DNA from: Devosia psychrophila
Lineage (GTDB): Bacteria > Pseudomonadota > Alphaproteobacteria > Rhizobiales > Devosiaceae
Direction of reading: 5' to 3'
Assembly: GCF_000971275.1 (NCBI RefSeq)
Contig: NZ_LAPV01000170.1
Location: 1-64,000, forward strand
DNA length: 64,000 nt
Shown here: positions 34,600-44,158 of the stretch, one piece after another
Layout of the letters: each line of letters opens with the position of its first letter
Numbering within the stretch: position 1 is the first letter of the stretch
The notes under the pieces: model-generated
Told to the model about the DNA's origin: nothing
The model's input: the letters and a program-made list of their open reading frames with translations, nothing else
The model's database searches: none
Translations under genes and position numbers: made by a program

Positions 34600-36513
34600 A
34601 TGAACCATTTCCGACTTAGGCCCGGGCTGCGTACCGGCCGCGTCGTTACCGGCGCACTCACCGCCATGTTGCTGATGGGCGGCGCCGTATTTGCCCAGCA
34701 GCAATCCCCCATGCTGGACGGCATGGATTTGCCGCCGGTGGCTGAGCGCCTGCCAAGCAATCCGCTGGTGGTCACGCCGGTCGACAGCATCGGCACCTAT
34801 GGCGGAACCTGGCGCTCGGCTTTGCGCGGTGGCCTCGACAACGCCTGGATCGCCCGCACCGTCGCCTATGACGGGCTGGTGCGCTACGATCGCGAGTGGA
34901 AGCAGATCGTCCCCAATCTGGCCGAAAGCTGGGAGGTCAGCGACGATTCCAAGACCTATACGTTCAAGCTGCGCGATGGCCTGAAGTGGAACAACGGCAA
35001 GCCGTTCACCAGCGCCGATATCGCCTTTGCGGCTGAGCTGTTCAGCGAGCCGACCTATGGCGCTGGCACCTTCATGAAGAACCCGAACAACCCGGTGAAG
35101 GTCGAAGTGGTCGACGACATCACCTTCAAGCTGGTGTTCGAAAAGCCCAATGGCGTCATCATGGACGACCTTGCCAGCGTCAACGGCCTTACCGTTGTTT
35201 CATTGAGCAAGGACTACTGCAGCCAGTTCTATCCCAAGTACAATCCCAATGCCGCCGAAGAAGCCAAGGCCGCCGGCTTCGAGACCTGGGAATTGTGGAT
35301 GGGCAACCGGTGTTCCTGGGCGACCGAAACCATCCGCTTCGCCAATCCCGACCTGCCTTTTATGAATGCCTGGATGATCGAGGAGCCCCTGACCGGCGAC
35401 GCCAGCCGCGCGACCTTCGTGCGCAATCCCTATTACTGGAAGGTCGACACCGAAGGTAACCAGCTCCCCTATATCGACAGGCTCGACATGCGCGTCTCTG
35501 ACTCGCTCGAAGAGCTGACACTGATGGCACTGAACGGCGAGATCGACTACCAGGACCGACATATTGCGACCGTCGCCAACCAGCCGCTGTTCTTCGACGG
35601 GCAGGAAGCCGGTGATTATCGGCTGGGCGAAAACATCCCGTCAAACATGAACACGCTAATACTCCAGTTCAACTTGAACCATGTCGATCCGGTTCGGCGC
35701 GAGCTGTTCCAGAGCAAGGATTTCCGCATCGGCGTCAGCCATCTGATCGACCGCCAGGAAATCATCGACGTGGTCTTCACCGGGCAGGGCTCGCCCGCCC
35801 AGGCCGCGCCGCGCCCGGAATCGCCGTTCTACGACGAGGAAATGTCGCTTCAATATACCGAGTTCGATCCCGAAGCCGCTGATGCCGCCTTCCAGGCAGC
35901 AGGCCTCGGACCCAAGAATGGCGATGGTTTCTACACCATGGCAGATGGCTCGCCGCTGGTCGTCACCATCGACATCATCTCCTCGTTCCGCTCGGAATGG
36001 GTGGACATGATGGAGCTGCTGCAGCTCCAGCTTGAGGCCGGTGGCATCAACATCGAGCTCAATAACATCGACCGCACGCTGTATTACGACAAGCGCCCGA
36101 CTGGCGATTATGACGCCCAGATATGGCAAGGCGACGGTGGCCTCGATGTGATCCAGGAGCCCCGCTACTACATGGCCAGCGGCGATGAATCGGTCTGGGC
36201 CTATCGTTGGGCACAGTGGTTCAACGGCTCCCGTCCTGAAATCGCCGAAGAACCCGCCGAGTGGGCCAAGCAGCAGATGGAGCTGATGAACCAGCTCCGT
36301 GGCGAGGGCGACCCCGCCAAGCGCGATGACCTGATGAAGCAGATCCTGGTGATCGCGAAGGAAAACTTCCCGGTGATCGGCGTCAGCCTGCCCGGCAACG
36401 GCTACTACATCGCCAAGAACAATATGCGGAACATCGCCGAGCCGATGCTGCACGCATACCTGTTCCCGACCCCCGGGCCCTACGATCCGTTCCAGTGGTA
36501 CTTCGCCGAATGA
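34600..36513 (+). CDS. Family 5 ABC transporter substrate-binding protein, large form
   Basis: A 637-residue periplasmic receptor, longer than typical DppA (about 530). The signal peptide runs to about residue 32 (LLMGGAVFA/QQQ). The body starts with GTYGGTWRSALRGGLDNAWI and has YDGLVRYDREWKQIVPNLAE, TYTFKLRDGLKWNNGKPFTS and KDFRIGVSHLIDRQEIIDVV. Family 5 receptors of this size often bind oligosaccharides or complex solutes rather than peptides. The LacI-type control and the sugar-linked downstream genes favour a carbohydrate ligand, which is inferred. First gene of the cluster after the operator region. Confidence 0.9.
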   Translation: MNHFRLRPGLRTGRVVTGALTAMLLMGGAVFAQQQSPMLDGMDLPPVAERLPSNPLVVTPVDSIGTYGGTWRSALRGGLDNAWIARTVAYDGLVRYDREWKQIVPNLAESWEVSDDSKTYTFKLRDGLKWNNGKPFTSADIAFAAELFSEPTYGAGTFMKNPNNPVKVEVVDDITFKLVFEKPNGVIMDDLASVNGLTVVSLSKDYCSQFYPKYNPNAAEEAKAAGFETWELWMGNRCSWATETIRFANPDLPFMNAWMIEEPLTGDASRATFVRNPYYWKVDTEGNQLPYIDRLDMRVSDSLEELTLMALNGEIDYQDRHIATVANQPLFFDGQEAGDYRLGENIPSNMNTLILQFNLNHVDPVRRELFQSKDFRIGVSHLIDRQEIIDVVFTGQGSPAQAAPRPESPFYDEEMSLQYTEFDPEAADAAFQAAGLGPKNGDGFYTMADGSPLVVTIDIISSFRSEWVDMMELLQLQLEAGGINIELNNIDRTLYYDKRPTGDYDAQIWQGDGGLDVIQEPRYYMASGDESVWAYRWAQWFNGSRPEIAEEPAEWAKQQMELMNQLRGEGDPAKRDDLMKQILVIAKENFPVIGVSLPGNGYYIAKNNMRNIAEPMLHAYLFPTPGPYDPFQWYFAE

Positions 36514-36670
36514 GGCCGTCCCGGACCTCTACTGCGCCGGCCATCTACCGCGGTCTCCTGCGCTTCCGGTGCTCACGTACCCAAACGTACGCTGCGCGCC
36601 GGTTCTCGGAAACCACGGCATCTGACTCGGCGCAGCGAGGTTCGGGACAACCTCTGGAACGGCCTCCCGC

Positions 36671-36888
36671 CTCTCGCGGCGCTCCCCGTGCCGCGAGAGG
36701 TTGGCCAAACTTCCCACCTTCTTCCATTGCGGGAGAAGGTGCCCCGAAGGGGTGGATGAGGGGTCGCTGACCCCGTCCCTTCCCTGCACCTCCCCCCTTG
36801 GAGGGGGAGGCCAGGTGGGGGGCGAGAGCCCCGATATCGTGGCTAACGCCCCCTCCCTAAATCCCTCCCCTCAAGGGGCAGGGTGTCG
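36671..36888. repeat. Hairpin and C-rich palindromic repeats between binding protein and permease genes
   Basis: The 405-base gap from 36514 to 36918 has no gene. It contains a perfect 10-bp stem (CTCTCGCGGC at 36671-36680 with GCCGCGAGAG at 36690-36699) and C-rich repeat units at about 36714-36762, 36786-36823 and 36848-36888. No T-run follows the strong hairpin, so it may stabilise the upstream message or attenuate the downstream one. Confidence 0.75.
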
Positions 36889-36918
36889 ACTGAATGATCC
36901 GTTACAGGAGACACGCCC

Positions 36919-37911
36919 ATGCTTGGTTTTTTCGGCAAACGGCTGATCGCAATGGTGCTGACCATGTGGGCGGTGAGCTTTGTAGCTTTCGCCATCATCC
37001 AGCTGCCGCCGGGCGACTATCTGACGACCTATATGGCGACGCTTGCCGCCAATGGCGATCGGGTTGACCCGGCCACCATCGAGGCGCTGCGCCGCCAATA
37101 CGGTTTTGGCGAGCCCTATATCATCCAGTACTGGAAGTGGATTTCCGGCATCGTGCTGCGCGGCGATTTCGGGCAGAGCTTTGAGTGGAAGGCGCCCGTA
37201 ACGACGCTGATTTGGGGCCGGCTGGGCAATTCCATCCTGCTCGAAGGGCTGGCCGTCATCGTGATGTGGCTGGTCGCCGTTCCCATCGGCATTTATGCGG
37301 CGGTTCGCAAGTATTCTCTCGGCGATTATCTCGCTACCATCGGCGGTTTCCTCGGCCTCGCCATTCCCAATTTCTTCTTTGCTCTGATCCTTATGTATCT
37401 CAGCTTCGTCTGGTTCGGCGAAACCATCGGCGGGCTGTTTTCGCCTGGCATGGAAACGGCGCGCTGGAGTCCGGCCCGCATCTGGGATTTCCTGAGCCAC
37501 GCCTGGGCGCCCATCCTGGTGCTGGCGACCGCCGGCACGGCGGAACTGATCCGCATCCTGCGCGCCAACCTGCTCGATGAACTCAAGAAACCCTATGTGA
37601 CGACGGCGCGGGCCAAGGGGCTCAGCGAATTCCGCACGATTCTGAAATACCCCGTGCGGGTTGCGCTCAATCCGTTGATCTCCACCATCGGCTGGCTTCT
37701 GCCGGCCCTGGTATCCAGCTCGGTGCTGGTCTCGGTCGTGCTCAACCTGCCGACAGCCGGACCGCTGCTGCTGCGCTCGCTCACCAGCCAGGACATGTTC
37801 CTCGCCGGCGCGATCATCATGCTGCTGGGAATGCTGACGGTGATCGGCACGCTGATCAGCGACCTGCTGCTTGCCTGGATCGATCCTCGAATTCGCTATG
37901 GGAGCAAGTGA
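36919..37911 (+). CDS. ABC transporter permease (DppB-like)
   Basis: A 330-residue inner-membrane permease of the peptide/oligosaccharide type. The first helix is LIAMVLTMWAVSFVAFAIIQ. The periplasmic segment has RRQYGFGEPYIIQYWKWISG, and the ATPase loop is RANLLDELKKPYVTTARAKG. Start ATG has GGAGAC upstream. It ends with a TGATG overlap into the next permease. Four transport genes follow each other without gaps. Confidence 0.93.
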   Translation: MLGFFGKRLIAMVLTMWAVSFVAFAIIQLPPGDYLTTYMATLAANGDRVDPATIEALRRQYGFGEPYIIQYWKWISGIVLRGDFGQSFEWKAPVTTLIWGRLGNSILLEGLAVIVMWLVAVPIGIYAAVRKYSLGDYLATIGGFLGLAIPNFFFALILMYLSFVWFGETIGGLFSPGMETARWSPARIWDFLSHAWAPILVLATAGTAELIRILRANLLDELKKPYVTTARAKGLSEFRTILKYPVRVALNPLISTIGWLLPALVSSSVLVSVVLNLPTAGPLLLRSLTSQDMFLAGAIIMLLGMLTVIGTLISDLLLAWIDPRIRYGSK

Positions 37912-39059
37912 TGGCCGTGGACACCATGACCCACACCTCAATGGCCGCCGAAGCCGCGGGCATGCCACGCGCCAAGCGCGAAAGCCACTTCGGGCTGATG
38001 TGGCGGCGTTTCAAGCGTCACCGGTTGGCGCTGGTCAGCCTGTGGATCGTCATCGCCTTCTATCTCGTGGCTCTGCTGGCCGAGTTCCTGGCTCCAACCG
38101 ATCCGTCGGCCTATAGCGCGCGCTACACCTATGCGCCGCCGCAGGGCATCCAGTTTTTCTCAACCAACGAGGACGGCTCCTGGCGGTTTTTCCCGCATGT
38201 GAATGGCTATGCCAGCGAAGTCGATCCCAAGGCGATGCGACGGACCTTCGTGCTCGATCCCGAGGTCGAAATCCCGGTGCAGTTCTTCATTCCAAGCGAA
38301 CCATACATGCTGGCTGGGGTTATCCCCATGTCGGTCAAGTTCATGGGCGTGACCGAGGCGCGGGCACCATTCTATATTCTGGGCGCCGACCGGCTGGGCC
38401 GCGACCTGTTGAGCCGGCTGATCCACGGCACGCGCATTTCGCTCAGCATCGGCCTCGCCGGCGTGACGCTGAGCCTGTTCTTCGGCATCGTGGTCGGCGG
38501 CTTTGCCGGCTATTACGGCGGACTTTTCGACAGCGCGGTGATGCGCATCATCGAGTTCATCCGCTCTATGCCGACCATTCCGCTGTGGCTGGGGCTGGCA
38601 GCCGCCATGCCCAAGGACTGGAGCGCGCTACAAACCTACTTCGCCATCACCATCATCCTCAGCCTGATCGGCTGGACCGAACTGGCGCGCGTGGTGCGAG
38701 GGCGTTTCCTGTCGTTGCGGACCGAAGATTTCGTGACGGCGGCGCAGCTCGATGGAGCCAGTGACTGGCGGATTATCACCCGGCACATGGTCCCGAGCTT
38801 CATGAGCCACATCATCGCAGCGGCAACGCTGGCCATTCCCGGCATGATCCTCGCCGAAACGGCTTTGTCGTTCCTCGGATTGGGCCTGCAGGCGCCGATC
38901 GTCAGCTGGGGCACGCTGCTGCAGGACGCGCAGAACATCCGCACCCTCGCGAGCGCCCCCTGGCTACTGACGCCGGGGCTCTGCGTGATCGTGGTCATCC
39001 TTGCAATGAACTTTTTTGGAGACGGTCTCCGTGATGCCGCTGATCCCCATGGGCGATAA
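37911..39059 (+). CDS. ABC transporter permease (DppC-like)
   Basis: A 382-residue permease, longer than typical DppC because of a periplasmic insert of about 90 residues after the first helix (from FLAPTDPSAYSARYTYAPPQ to the GADRLGRDLLSRLIHGTRI motif). The ATPase-contacting loop is RFLSLRTEDFVTAAQLDGAS. SFLGLGLQAPIVSWGTLL is family-typical. The ATG at 37911 overlaps the previous stop. Such inserts occur in permeases of oligosaccharide-type importers. Confidence 0.92.
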   Translation: MAVDTMTHTSMAAEAAGMPRAKRESHFGLMWRRFKRHRLALVSLWIVIAFYLVALLAEFLAPTDPSAYSARYTYAPPQGIQFFSTNEDGSWRFFPHVNGYASEVDPKAMRRTFVLDPEVEIPVQFFIPSEPYMLAGVIPMSVKFMGVTEARAPFYILGADRLGRDLLSRLIHGTRISLSIGLAGVTLSLFFGIVVGGFAGYYGGLFDSAVMRIIEFIRSMPTIPLWLGLAAAMPKDWSALQTYFAITIILSLIGWTELARVVRGRFLSLRTEDFVTAAQLDGASDWRIITRHMVPSFMSHIIAAATLAIPGMILAETALSFLGLGLQAPIVSWGTLLQDAQNIRTLASAPWLLTPGLCVIVVILAMNFFGDGLRDAADPHGR

Positions 39060-40071
39060 ACCCATCCTTTCCATCTCCGACATGTCCATCGTGTTTTCCT
39101 CGCCCGACGAGGCCGATATCGAGGCGGTGCGGCAGGTCGATCTGACGCTAACGCCGGGCAAGACGCTGGCGCTGGTCGGCGAAAGCGGTTGCGGCAAGTC
39201 GGTCACGGCGCGGGCCGTGCTGCGGCTGCTCGACAAGAACGCCGATATCCAGCGTGGTTCGATCATCTTCGCTCCGGGCGACGCCGAGGCGACCGATATC
39301 GTCCAGCTCAGGCAGGACAGCCTGCCGCTGCGGGCCATTCGCGGCAACCAGATTTCGATGATCTTCCAGGAGCCGATGAGCTCGCTCTCACCGGTGCATA
39401 CCATCGGCGATCAGATCGACGAGATGATGGTGATCCACGAGGGGCTGAAGCCGAAACAGGCGCGGGAGCGGACCGTGGCACTACTCGATCAGGTCGGCAT
39501 TCCGGGCGCTCGGGAACGTGCCGACGCCTATCCATTTCAGCTCTCCGGCGGCCTGCGGCAGCGCGCGATGATCGCCATGGCGCTGGCCTGTACGCCGAAA
39601 GTTCTGATCGCCGATGAGCCGACCACGGCGCTGGATGTAACGACGCAGGCGCAGATTTTGGACCTGCTGCGGCAGTTGCAGGCGGACTTTGGCATGGCCA
39701 TGCTGTTTATCACCCATGATCTCGGCGTCGTCGCCGAAATCGCCGACGAAGTTGCGGTGATGTATCTCGGCGACGTGGTCGAGCAGGGCAGCGTGTTCGA
39801 CGTCTTTGCGGCGCCCAAACATCCCTATACCCAGGCGCTGATGAGCTCGATCCCCAAGATGGCGCGCAAGGCCGACCGAGTGCGGCTGTCGCCAATCAAG
39901 GGCACGGTACCGGCGCCCAGGGATCGGCCGCAGGGCTGTGCCTTCACCAGCCGCTGCCCCTATGCTTTCGAGCCCTGCGCCACGATCCGGCCTGAGCGCA
40001 CGGCCATCGGCGACAACCACCATGCACGGTGTCACCTGTTGACGCGTCAACCTGCGGAGGCCGCGGCATGA
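39034..40071 (+). CDS. ABC transporter ATP-binding protein (DppD-like)
   Basis: About 345 residues with Walker [14 protein letters not shown], signature [15 protein letters not shown], Walker [17 protein letters not shown] and the switch region [17 protein letters not shown]-terminal Cys-containing extension ([15 protein letters not shown]) is of the kind found in peptide-type importer ATPases, some of which carry an Fe-S cluster. It overlaps the permease end by 26 bases. ATG 39034 is used; ATG 39049 is possible. Confidence 0.92.
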   Translation: MPLIPMGDKPILSISDMSIVFSSPDEADIEAVRQVDLTLTPGKTLALVGESGCGKSVTARAVLRLLDKNADIQRGSIIFAPGDAEATDIVQLRQDSLPLRAIRGNQISMIFQEPMSSLSPVHTIGDQIDEMMVIHEGLKPKQARERTVALLDQVGIPGARERADAYPFQLSGGLRQRAMIAMALACTPKVLIADEPTTALDVTTQAQILDLLRQLQADFGMAMLFITHDLGVVAEIADEVAVMYLGDVVEQGSVFDVFAAPKHPYTQALMSSIPKMARKADRVRLSPIKGTVPAPRDRPQGCAFTSRCPYAFEPCATIRPERTAIGDNHHARCHLLTRQPAEAAA

Positions 40072-41102
40072 GCACGCTGCTGAGTGTCGAACACCTGTCA
40101 AAGCATTACACGCTGAGTGGTGGTCTCTTCGGCAAGGAACGCCGGCTCGACGCGCTGACCGATATCAATCTCACGGTGGAGGCGGGCGAAACCCTCGCCA
40201 TCGTCGGCGAAAGCGGCTGCGGCAAGACTACGCTGGGGCGCTGCATCATTGCGGCGCAATCATCAAGCGAGGGCAGGGTGGTGTATCACCCCAAGTCCGG
40301 TGGCGACGTCGAGCTGACGGCGCTGAGCAAGCGCGAGATCAAGCCGTGGCGGAAAGACATCCGCATGATCTTCCAGGACCCGATGAGTTCGCTCAACCCC
40401 AATATGCGGGTGTTCGACATTGTCGCCGAGCCGCTGCGCATCCACAAGATATGCAAGGGCAGGGAACTCGAAGAGCGGGTGATCTCGACTCTGGAGAAGG
40501 TCGGAATTCCGGCCGAGGCAGTGGGACGTTATCCGCATGCGTTTTCGGGTGGCCAGCGGCAGCGCATCGGCATCGCCCGGGCGCTGGTGCTCGACCCCAA
40601 GCTGGTGATCGCCGACGAGGCGGTCTCGGCGCTGGACGTTTCGATCCAGGCGCAGGTGCTCAACCTGCTCGAAGACCTCAAGGCCGAGTTCGGGCTGACC
40701 TATATCTTCATCAGCCATGACCTCGGCGTAGTGAACTATATCGCCGACCGCGTGGTGGTGATGTATCTCGGCCATGTGGTGGAAAATGCGCCCACCGAAT
40801 TGCTGTTCGAGCGGCCGCGCCATCCCTATACCGAACTGCTGCTCGAGGCCCTGCCCATCGCCGATCCGCTGCGCCGCAAGGGTCGCAAGACCGAGGCACG
40901 CGGCGAAATCCCCTATCTCGGCAATCGCCCGGTCGGCTGCCCGTTCAACACCCGCTGCAAATATGCCGAGGACCGCTGCCGCACCGAAAAACCGGCGCTG
41001 CGCTCCATCCACGGCAGCGCGCAGGAAGCGGCCTGCCACTTCGCCGAACAGCTGAGTTTGAAGGGCGCCTATGACGACGCGCCGACCAAGGAATTTGCCT
41101 GA
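40068..41102 (+). CDS. ABC transporter ATP-binding protein (DppF-like)
   Basis: A 344-residue ATPase paired with the preceding one. Walker [14 protein letters not shown], signature FSGGQRQRIGIARAL, Walker B LVIADEAVSALDVSIQ (Glu-Ala in place of the usual Glu-Pro) and switch IFISHDLGVVNYIAD are visible. The C-terminal Cys cluster is GCPFNTRCKYAEDRC. ATG 40068 has GGAGG upstream and overlaps the previous stop by ATGA. Confidence 0.93.
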   Translation: MSTLLSVEHLSKHYTLSGGLFGKERRLDALTDINLTVEAGETLAIVGESGCGKTTLGRCIIAAQSSSEGRVVYHPKSGGDVELTALSKREIKPWRKDIRMIFQDPMSSLNPNMRVFDIVAEPLRIHKICKGRELEERVISTLEKVGIPAEAVGRYPHAFSGGQRQRIGIARALVLDPKLVIADEAVSALDVSIQAQVLNLLEDLKAEFGLTYIFISHDLGVVNYIADRVVVMYLGHVVENAPTELLFERPRHPYTELLLEALPIADPLRRKGRKTEARGEIPYLGNRPVGCPFNTRCKYAEDRCRTEKPALRSIHGSAQEAACHFAEQLSLKGAYDDAPTKEFA

Positions 41103-42955
41103 TGACCTATGATCCCGTGAGCGCCAATCCGCTGCATGGCAATCCGCTCAAAAGCCGCGCCGATGTGGAAAAGGCGCTCCATGACCTGTTCAATCCGCTG
41201 CTGCCATTCTTCTCCGAGGGCGGTGCGCGGGTGCGGTTGGACGGAGCGGCGGCGCATTTCGATCGCGCAGCGGCTGATCTCGAAGGCTTTGCGCGTCCGC
41301 TATGGGGGCTGACGCCGCTGGCGGCGGGCGGTGGCCGTTTCGATCATTGGGAATTGTATCGGCGCGGGCTGGCCAATGGCACCGACCCCGAGCATCCTGA
41401 ATATTGGGGCACGGTCAATTCGACCGACCAGCGCATGGTCGAGCTAGCGGCCATCGGTTTCACCATGCGGCTGTTGCCGGACAAGGTTTGGCAACCACTA
41501 TCGCAGCAAGCCAAGAGCAATCTCGCAGCATACCTCAAGCATGCTCGCAGCTTCGACTACGCAGATAACAACTGGAAATTCTTCCGCATCCTCGTCGATC
41601 TCGGGCTGGAGGAATGCGGCGTCGAGTTTGACCGTTCGCTGACCGAAAAATATCTCGAAGAACTGGACGCATTCTATCTGGGCGACGGCTGGTATCGCGA
41701 CGGCAATGTGCGGCGCATCGACCACTACATCCCCTTTGCCATGCACTTCTATGGCCTGATCTATGCCGCGCTCGCCAAGGGCGATGACAAGCGTGTCGCC
41801 GCCTATAAAGAACGTGCAACCTTGTTTGCCAAGGACATTCGCCACTGGTTCGACGAGGATGGCGGCACGCTGGCCTTCGGTCGCAGCCTGACCTATCGCT
41901 TTGCCTGCGGCGGCATCTGGGGCGCGCTGGCCTTTGCCGATCTTGAGGCGCTGCCCTGGGGTGAGATCAAGGGACAGTATATGCGCCACCTGCGCTGGTG
42001 GGCCGACAAACCGATAGCCAATCGCGATGGCGTGCTGTCGGTGGGCTATGGCTATCCAAACCTTTTCATGTCCGAAAGCTATAATTCAGCCGGCTCACCC
42101 TATTGGGCGCTGAAGGCCTTTTTGCCCCTGGCATTGCCGGCAGATCATCCGTTCTGGACCGCGGAGGAGAGTAAAGCGGTGACCGACGATGCGCCGATCC
42201 CGCTCAAGCATCCGGGCATGGTGATGATGCATACGCCGGGCAATGTGGTGGCGCTGTCGAGTGGGCAGCAGAACTGGCAGATGCGGCACGGCAGCGAGAA
42301 ATACGCCAAGTTCATCTATTCCAGCCGCTATGGTTTCTCAGTGGAAGTCGATGAACGCGCCTACAATATGGGCGCCTTCGACGGCGCGCTTGCCTTCTCG
42401 GACGATGGGCGGCACTACCGGGTGCGCGAGAATAATGAAGTCGCCCAGATTGCCGGCGACACTTTGTTTGCGCGCTGGAAACCGTGGACCGACGTGACGG
42501 TGGAAACCTGGCTACTGCCAGCCAGTCCCTGGCATATTCGGGTGCACCGGATCACCACCCCGCGCACTTTGCACGCCACCGAAGGCGGCTTTGCCATCGA
42601 ACGAGCCGATCTGAATGCCGATACCTACATCGACGAGCCCGGCAGTGGCGCGGCCAAGAGTGAGACCGATGTGAGCGCCATCGTCGACCTTGCCGGTCAG
42701 CGCGAGGGCAGGGCGCATAGACCCTATCCCAACACCAATCTCATCGCATCCAAGACTATCGTGCCGCAACTGCGTGGCGAAATTTCCGCAGGCACGACGG
42801 TGTTGATGACTGCGGCGATGGCATTGCCGGCGGGCGATGCGGCGGAGGCAGCATTGCGCCAACCACCGGAGGCGCCAGACATCACCGAGCTCGAAGCGTT
42901 GTTTGCCCGCGAGGGTGTCGATGTCAGCGCCATTCTGGTGCCGGAGCGCTTTTGA
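41102..42955 (+). CDS. DUF2264 domain protein
   Basis: A 617-residue cytoplasmic protein (no signal peptide) that is full-length for DUF2264, a family of unknown function. Characteristic segments are LEGFARPLWGLTPLAAGGGR, YWGTVNSTDQRMVELAAIGF, NNWKFFRILVDLGLEECG, YLGDGWYRDGNVRRIDHYIP and PYWALKAFLPLALP. The predominantly helical N-terminal 400 residues suggest an (alpha/alpha) barrel like some glycoside hydrolases and lyases, with a beta-rich C-terminal part. It starts in TGATG with the transporter ATPase and ends in TGATG with the dehydrogenase, so it is tightly tied to import. An intracellular carbohydrate-processing role is inferred. Confidence 0.88.
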   Translation: MTYDPVSANPLHGNPLKSRADVEKALHDLFNPLLPFFSEGGARVRLDGAAAHFDRAAADLEGFARPLWGLTPLAAGGGRFDHWELYRRGLANGTDPEHPEYWGTVNSTDQRMVELAAIGFTMRLLPDKVWQPLSQQAKSNLAAYLKHARSFDYADNNWKFFRILVDLGLEECGVEFDRSLTEKYLEELDAFYLGDGWYRDGNVRRIDHYIPFAMHFYGLIYAALAKGDDKRVAAYKERATLFAKDIRHWFDEDGGTLAFGRSLTYRFACGGIWGALAFADLEALPWGEIKGQYMRHLRWWADKPIANRDGVLSVGYGYPNLFMSESYNSAGSPYWALKAFLPLALPADHPFWTAEESKAVTDDAPIPLKHPGMVMMHTPGNVVALSSGQQNWQMRHGSEKYAKFIYSSRYGFSVEVDERAYNMGAFDGALAFSDDGRHYRVRENNEVAQIAGDTLFARWKPWTDVTVETWLLPASPWHIRVHRITTPRTLHATEGGFAIERADLNADTYIDEPGSGAAKSETDVSAIVDLAGQREGRAHRPYPNTNLIASKTIVPQLRGEISAGTTVLMTAAMALPAGDAAEAALRQPPEAPDITELEALFAREGVDVSAILVPERF

Positions 42956-43962
42956 TGGTGCCCAAACTCGCCTTTGCCATGGCGGCGGACAAGACCAGGC
43001 ATGTGTTCGACGATGAGGCGCTGGCGCGGCTGTCGCGGACTTGCGATATCGTCCGAGCCACGCCGCTTGAAGAGTTTTTCAGCGCCGAAGCGCGTAGGGT
43101 TCTGGGTGAAATCGACATTCTCGTCACCGGCTGGGGCTGCCCGATGGTAACGGCGGAGGTGGTTCGCGCGGCGCCCAACCTCAAGCTGATCGCCCATGCG
43201 GCGGGCACGGTGAAATTCACGCTCGATCCGGCAGTCTACGAGGCCGGCATCCGGGTTACCCATGCCGCTGACGCCAATGCCGTGCCGGTAGCGGAATATA
43301 CGCTGGCGGCGATCCTGTTCGCCAACAAGCGGGTGTTCGAACTGCGCGACCGCTATCGGGCCGATCCGGGTCGGCGCAGCACCTATGCCCTGATGGATGA
43401 GCCGATCGGCAATTATCACCGCACCGTGGGGCTGGTCGGCGCGTCGCGCATTGGCCGGAGGGTTGCGAAAATGCTGGCAGGCTTCGACTTCACCGTTTTG
43501 CTCAGCGACCCATTCGTGACCAGGGGCGACCCGGTGCTGGCCGGGGCCGAACTGGTCGATCTCGATACGCTGATGGCGCGCTCCGATGTCGTGTCGGTGC
43601 ATGCACCGTCGCTGCCGGAAACGCGAGCCATGATCGGGGCACGGCAATTCAAGCTGATGAAGCATGGCGCAGGTTTCATCAATACGGCGCGCGGCGCGGT
43701 GGTGGACGAAGCGGCGATGATCGCTGAGTTACAGACCGGGCGCATCCACGCGGTCATCGACGTGACCGACCCGGAAATTCCCGAAGCCGGATCGCCCCTC
43801 TATAGTCTGCCCAACGTATTTCTGACCCCCCATTTGGCCGGGGCCGTCGGCACGGAACGACTGCGGCTGGGGCAGTTGGCCATCGAGGAAGTTGAACGCT
43901 TCGTAGCGGGCAAGGCGATGGAATTCGAGATCGAACCGGCCCTGCTTGAGCGGCTGGCATGA
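42955..43962 (+). CDS. D-isomer-specific 2-hydroxyacid dehydrogenase family protein
   Basis: A 335-residue NAD(P)-dependent dehydrogenase of the phosphoglycerate dehydrogenase/hydroxypyruvate reductase fold. The Rossmann motif is VGLVGASRIGRRVAKML (about residue 162). Catalytic Arg lies in INTARGAVVDE (about 245), Glu in DPEIPEAGSPLY (about 273) and His in LTPHLAGAVG (about 292), so the triad is intact. The true substrate is unknown. In this cluster it may oxidise or reduce a sugar-acid derivative. ATG 42955 overlaps the DUF2264 stop. Confidence 0.9.
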   Translation: MVPKLAFAMAADKTRHVFDDEALARLSRTCDIVRATPLEEFFSAEARRVLGEIDILVTGWGCPMVTAEVVRAAPNLKLIAHAAGTVKFTLDPAVYEAGIRVTHAADANAVPVAEYTLAAILFANKRVFELRDRYRADPGRRSTYALMDEPIGNYHRTVGLVGASRIGRRVAKMLAGFDFTVLLSDPFVTRGDPVLAGAELVDLDTLMARSDVVSVHAPSLPETRAMIGARQFKLMKHGAGFINTARGAVVDEAAMIAELQTGRIHAVIDVTDPEIPEAGSPLYSLPNVFLTPHLAGAVGTERLRLGQLAIEEVERFVAGKAMEFEIEPALLERLA

Positions 43963-43989
43963 CGGCCAGCGACCGAAGTATCGCGCAGT

Positions 43990-44145
43990 CGACACCCTCC
44001 CCCTTGCGGGGAGGGATCAAGGGAGGGGGCTGTTTGGCCCCGTTGTAAGAACCGCCCTCGACGGCGGAATTTGGGGATGTGGGAGGCCGGCCATTGGGGC
44101 CAGACGTCCCCTTGCTGACCCTCCCCGCAAGGGTGACGACTGAGG
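43990..44145. repeat. C-rich palindromic repeat within the catabolic cluster
   Basis: GACACCCTCCCCCTTGCGGG with GAGGGATCAAGGGAGGGG on the left is answered by GACCCTCCCCGCAAGGGTGA near 44117-44137. It fills most of the 196-base gap between the dehydrogenase and acyltransferase genes, the only sizable gap in the 3' half of the cluster. Confidence 0.75.
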
Positions 44146-44158
44146 AATTGATGAACCT

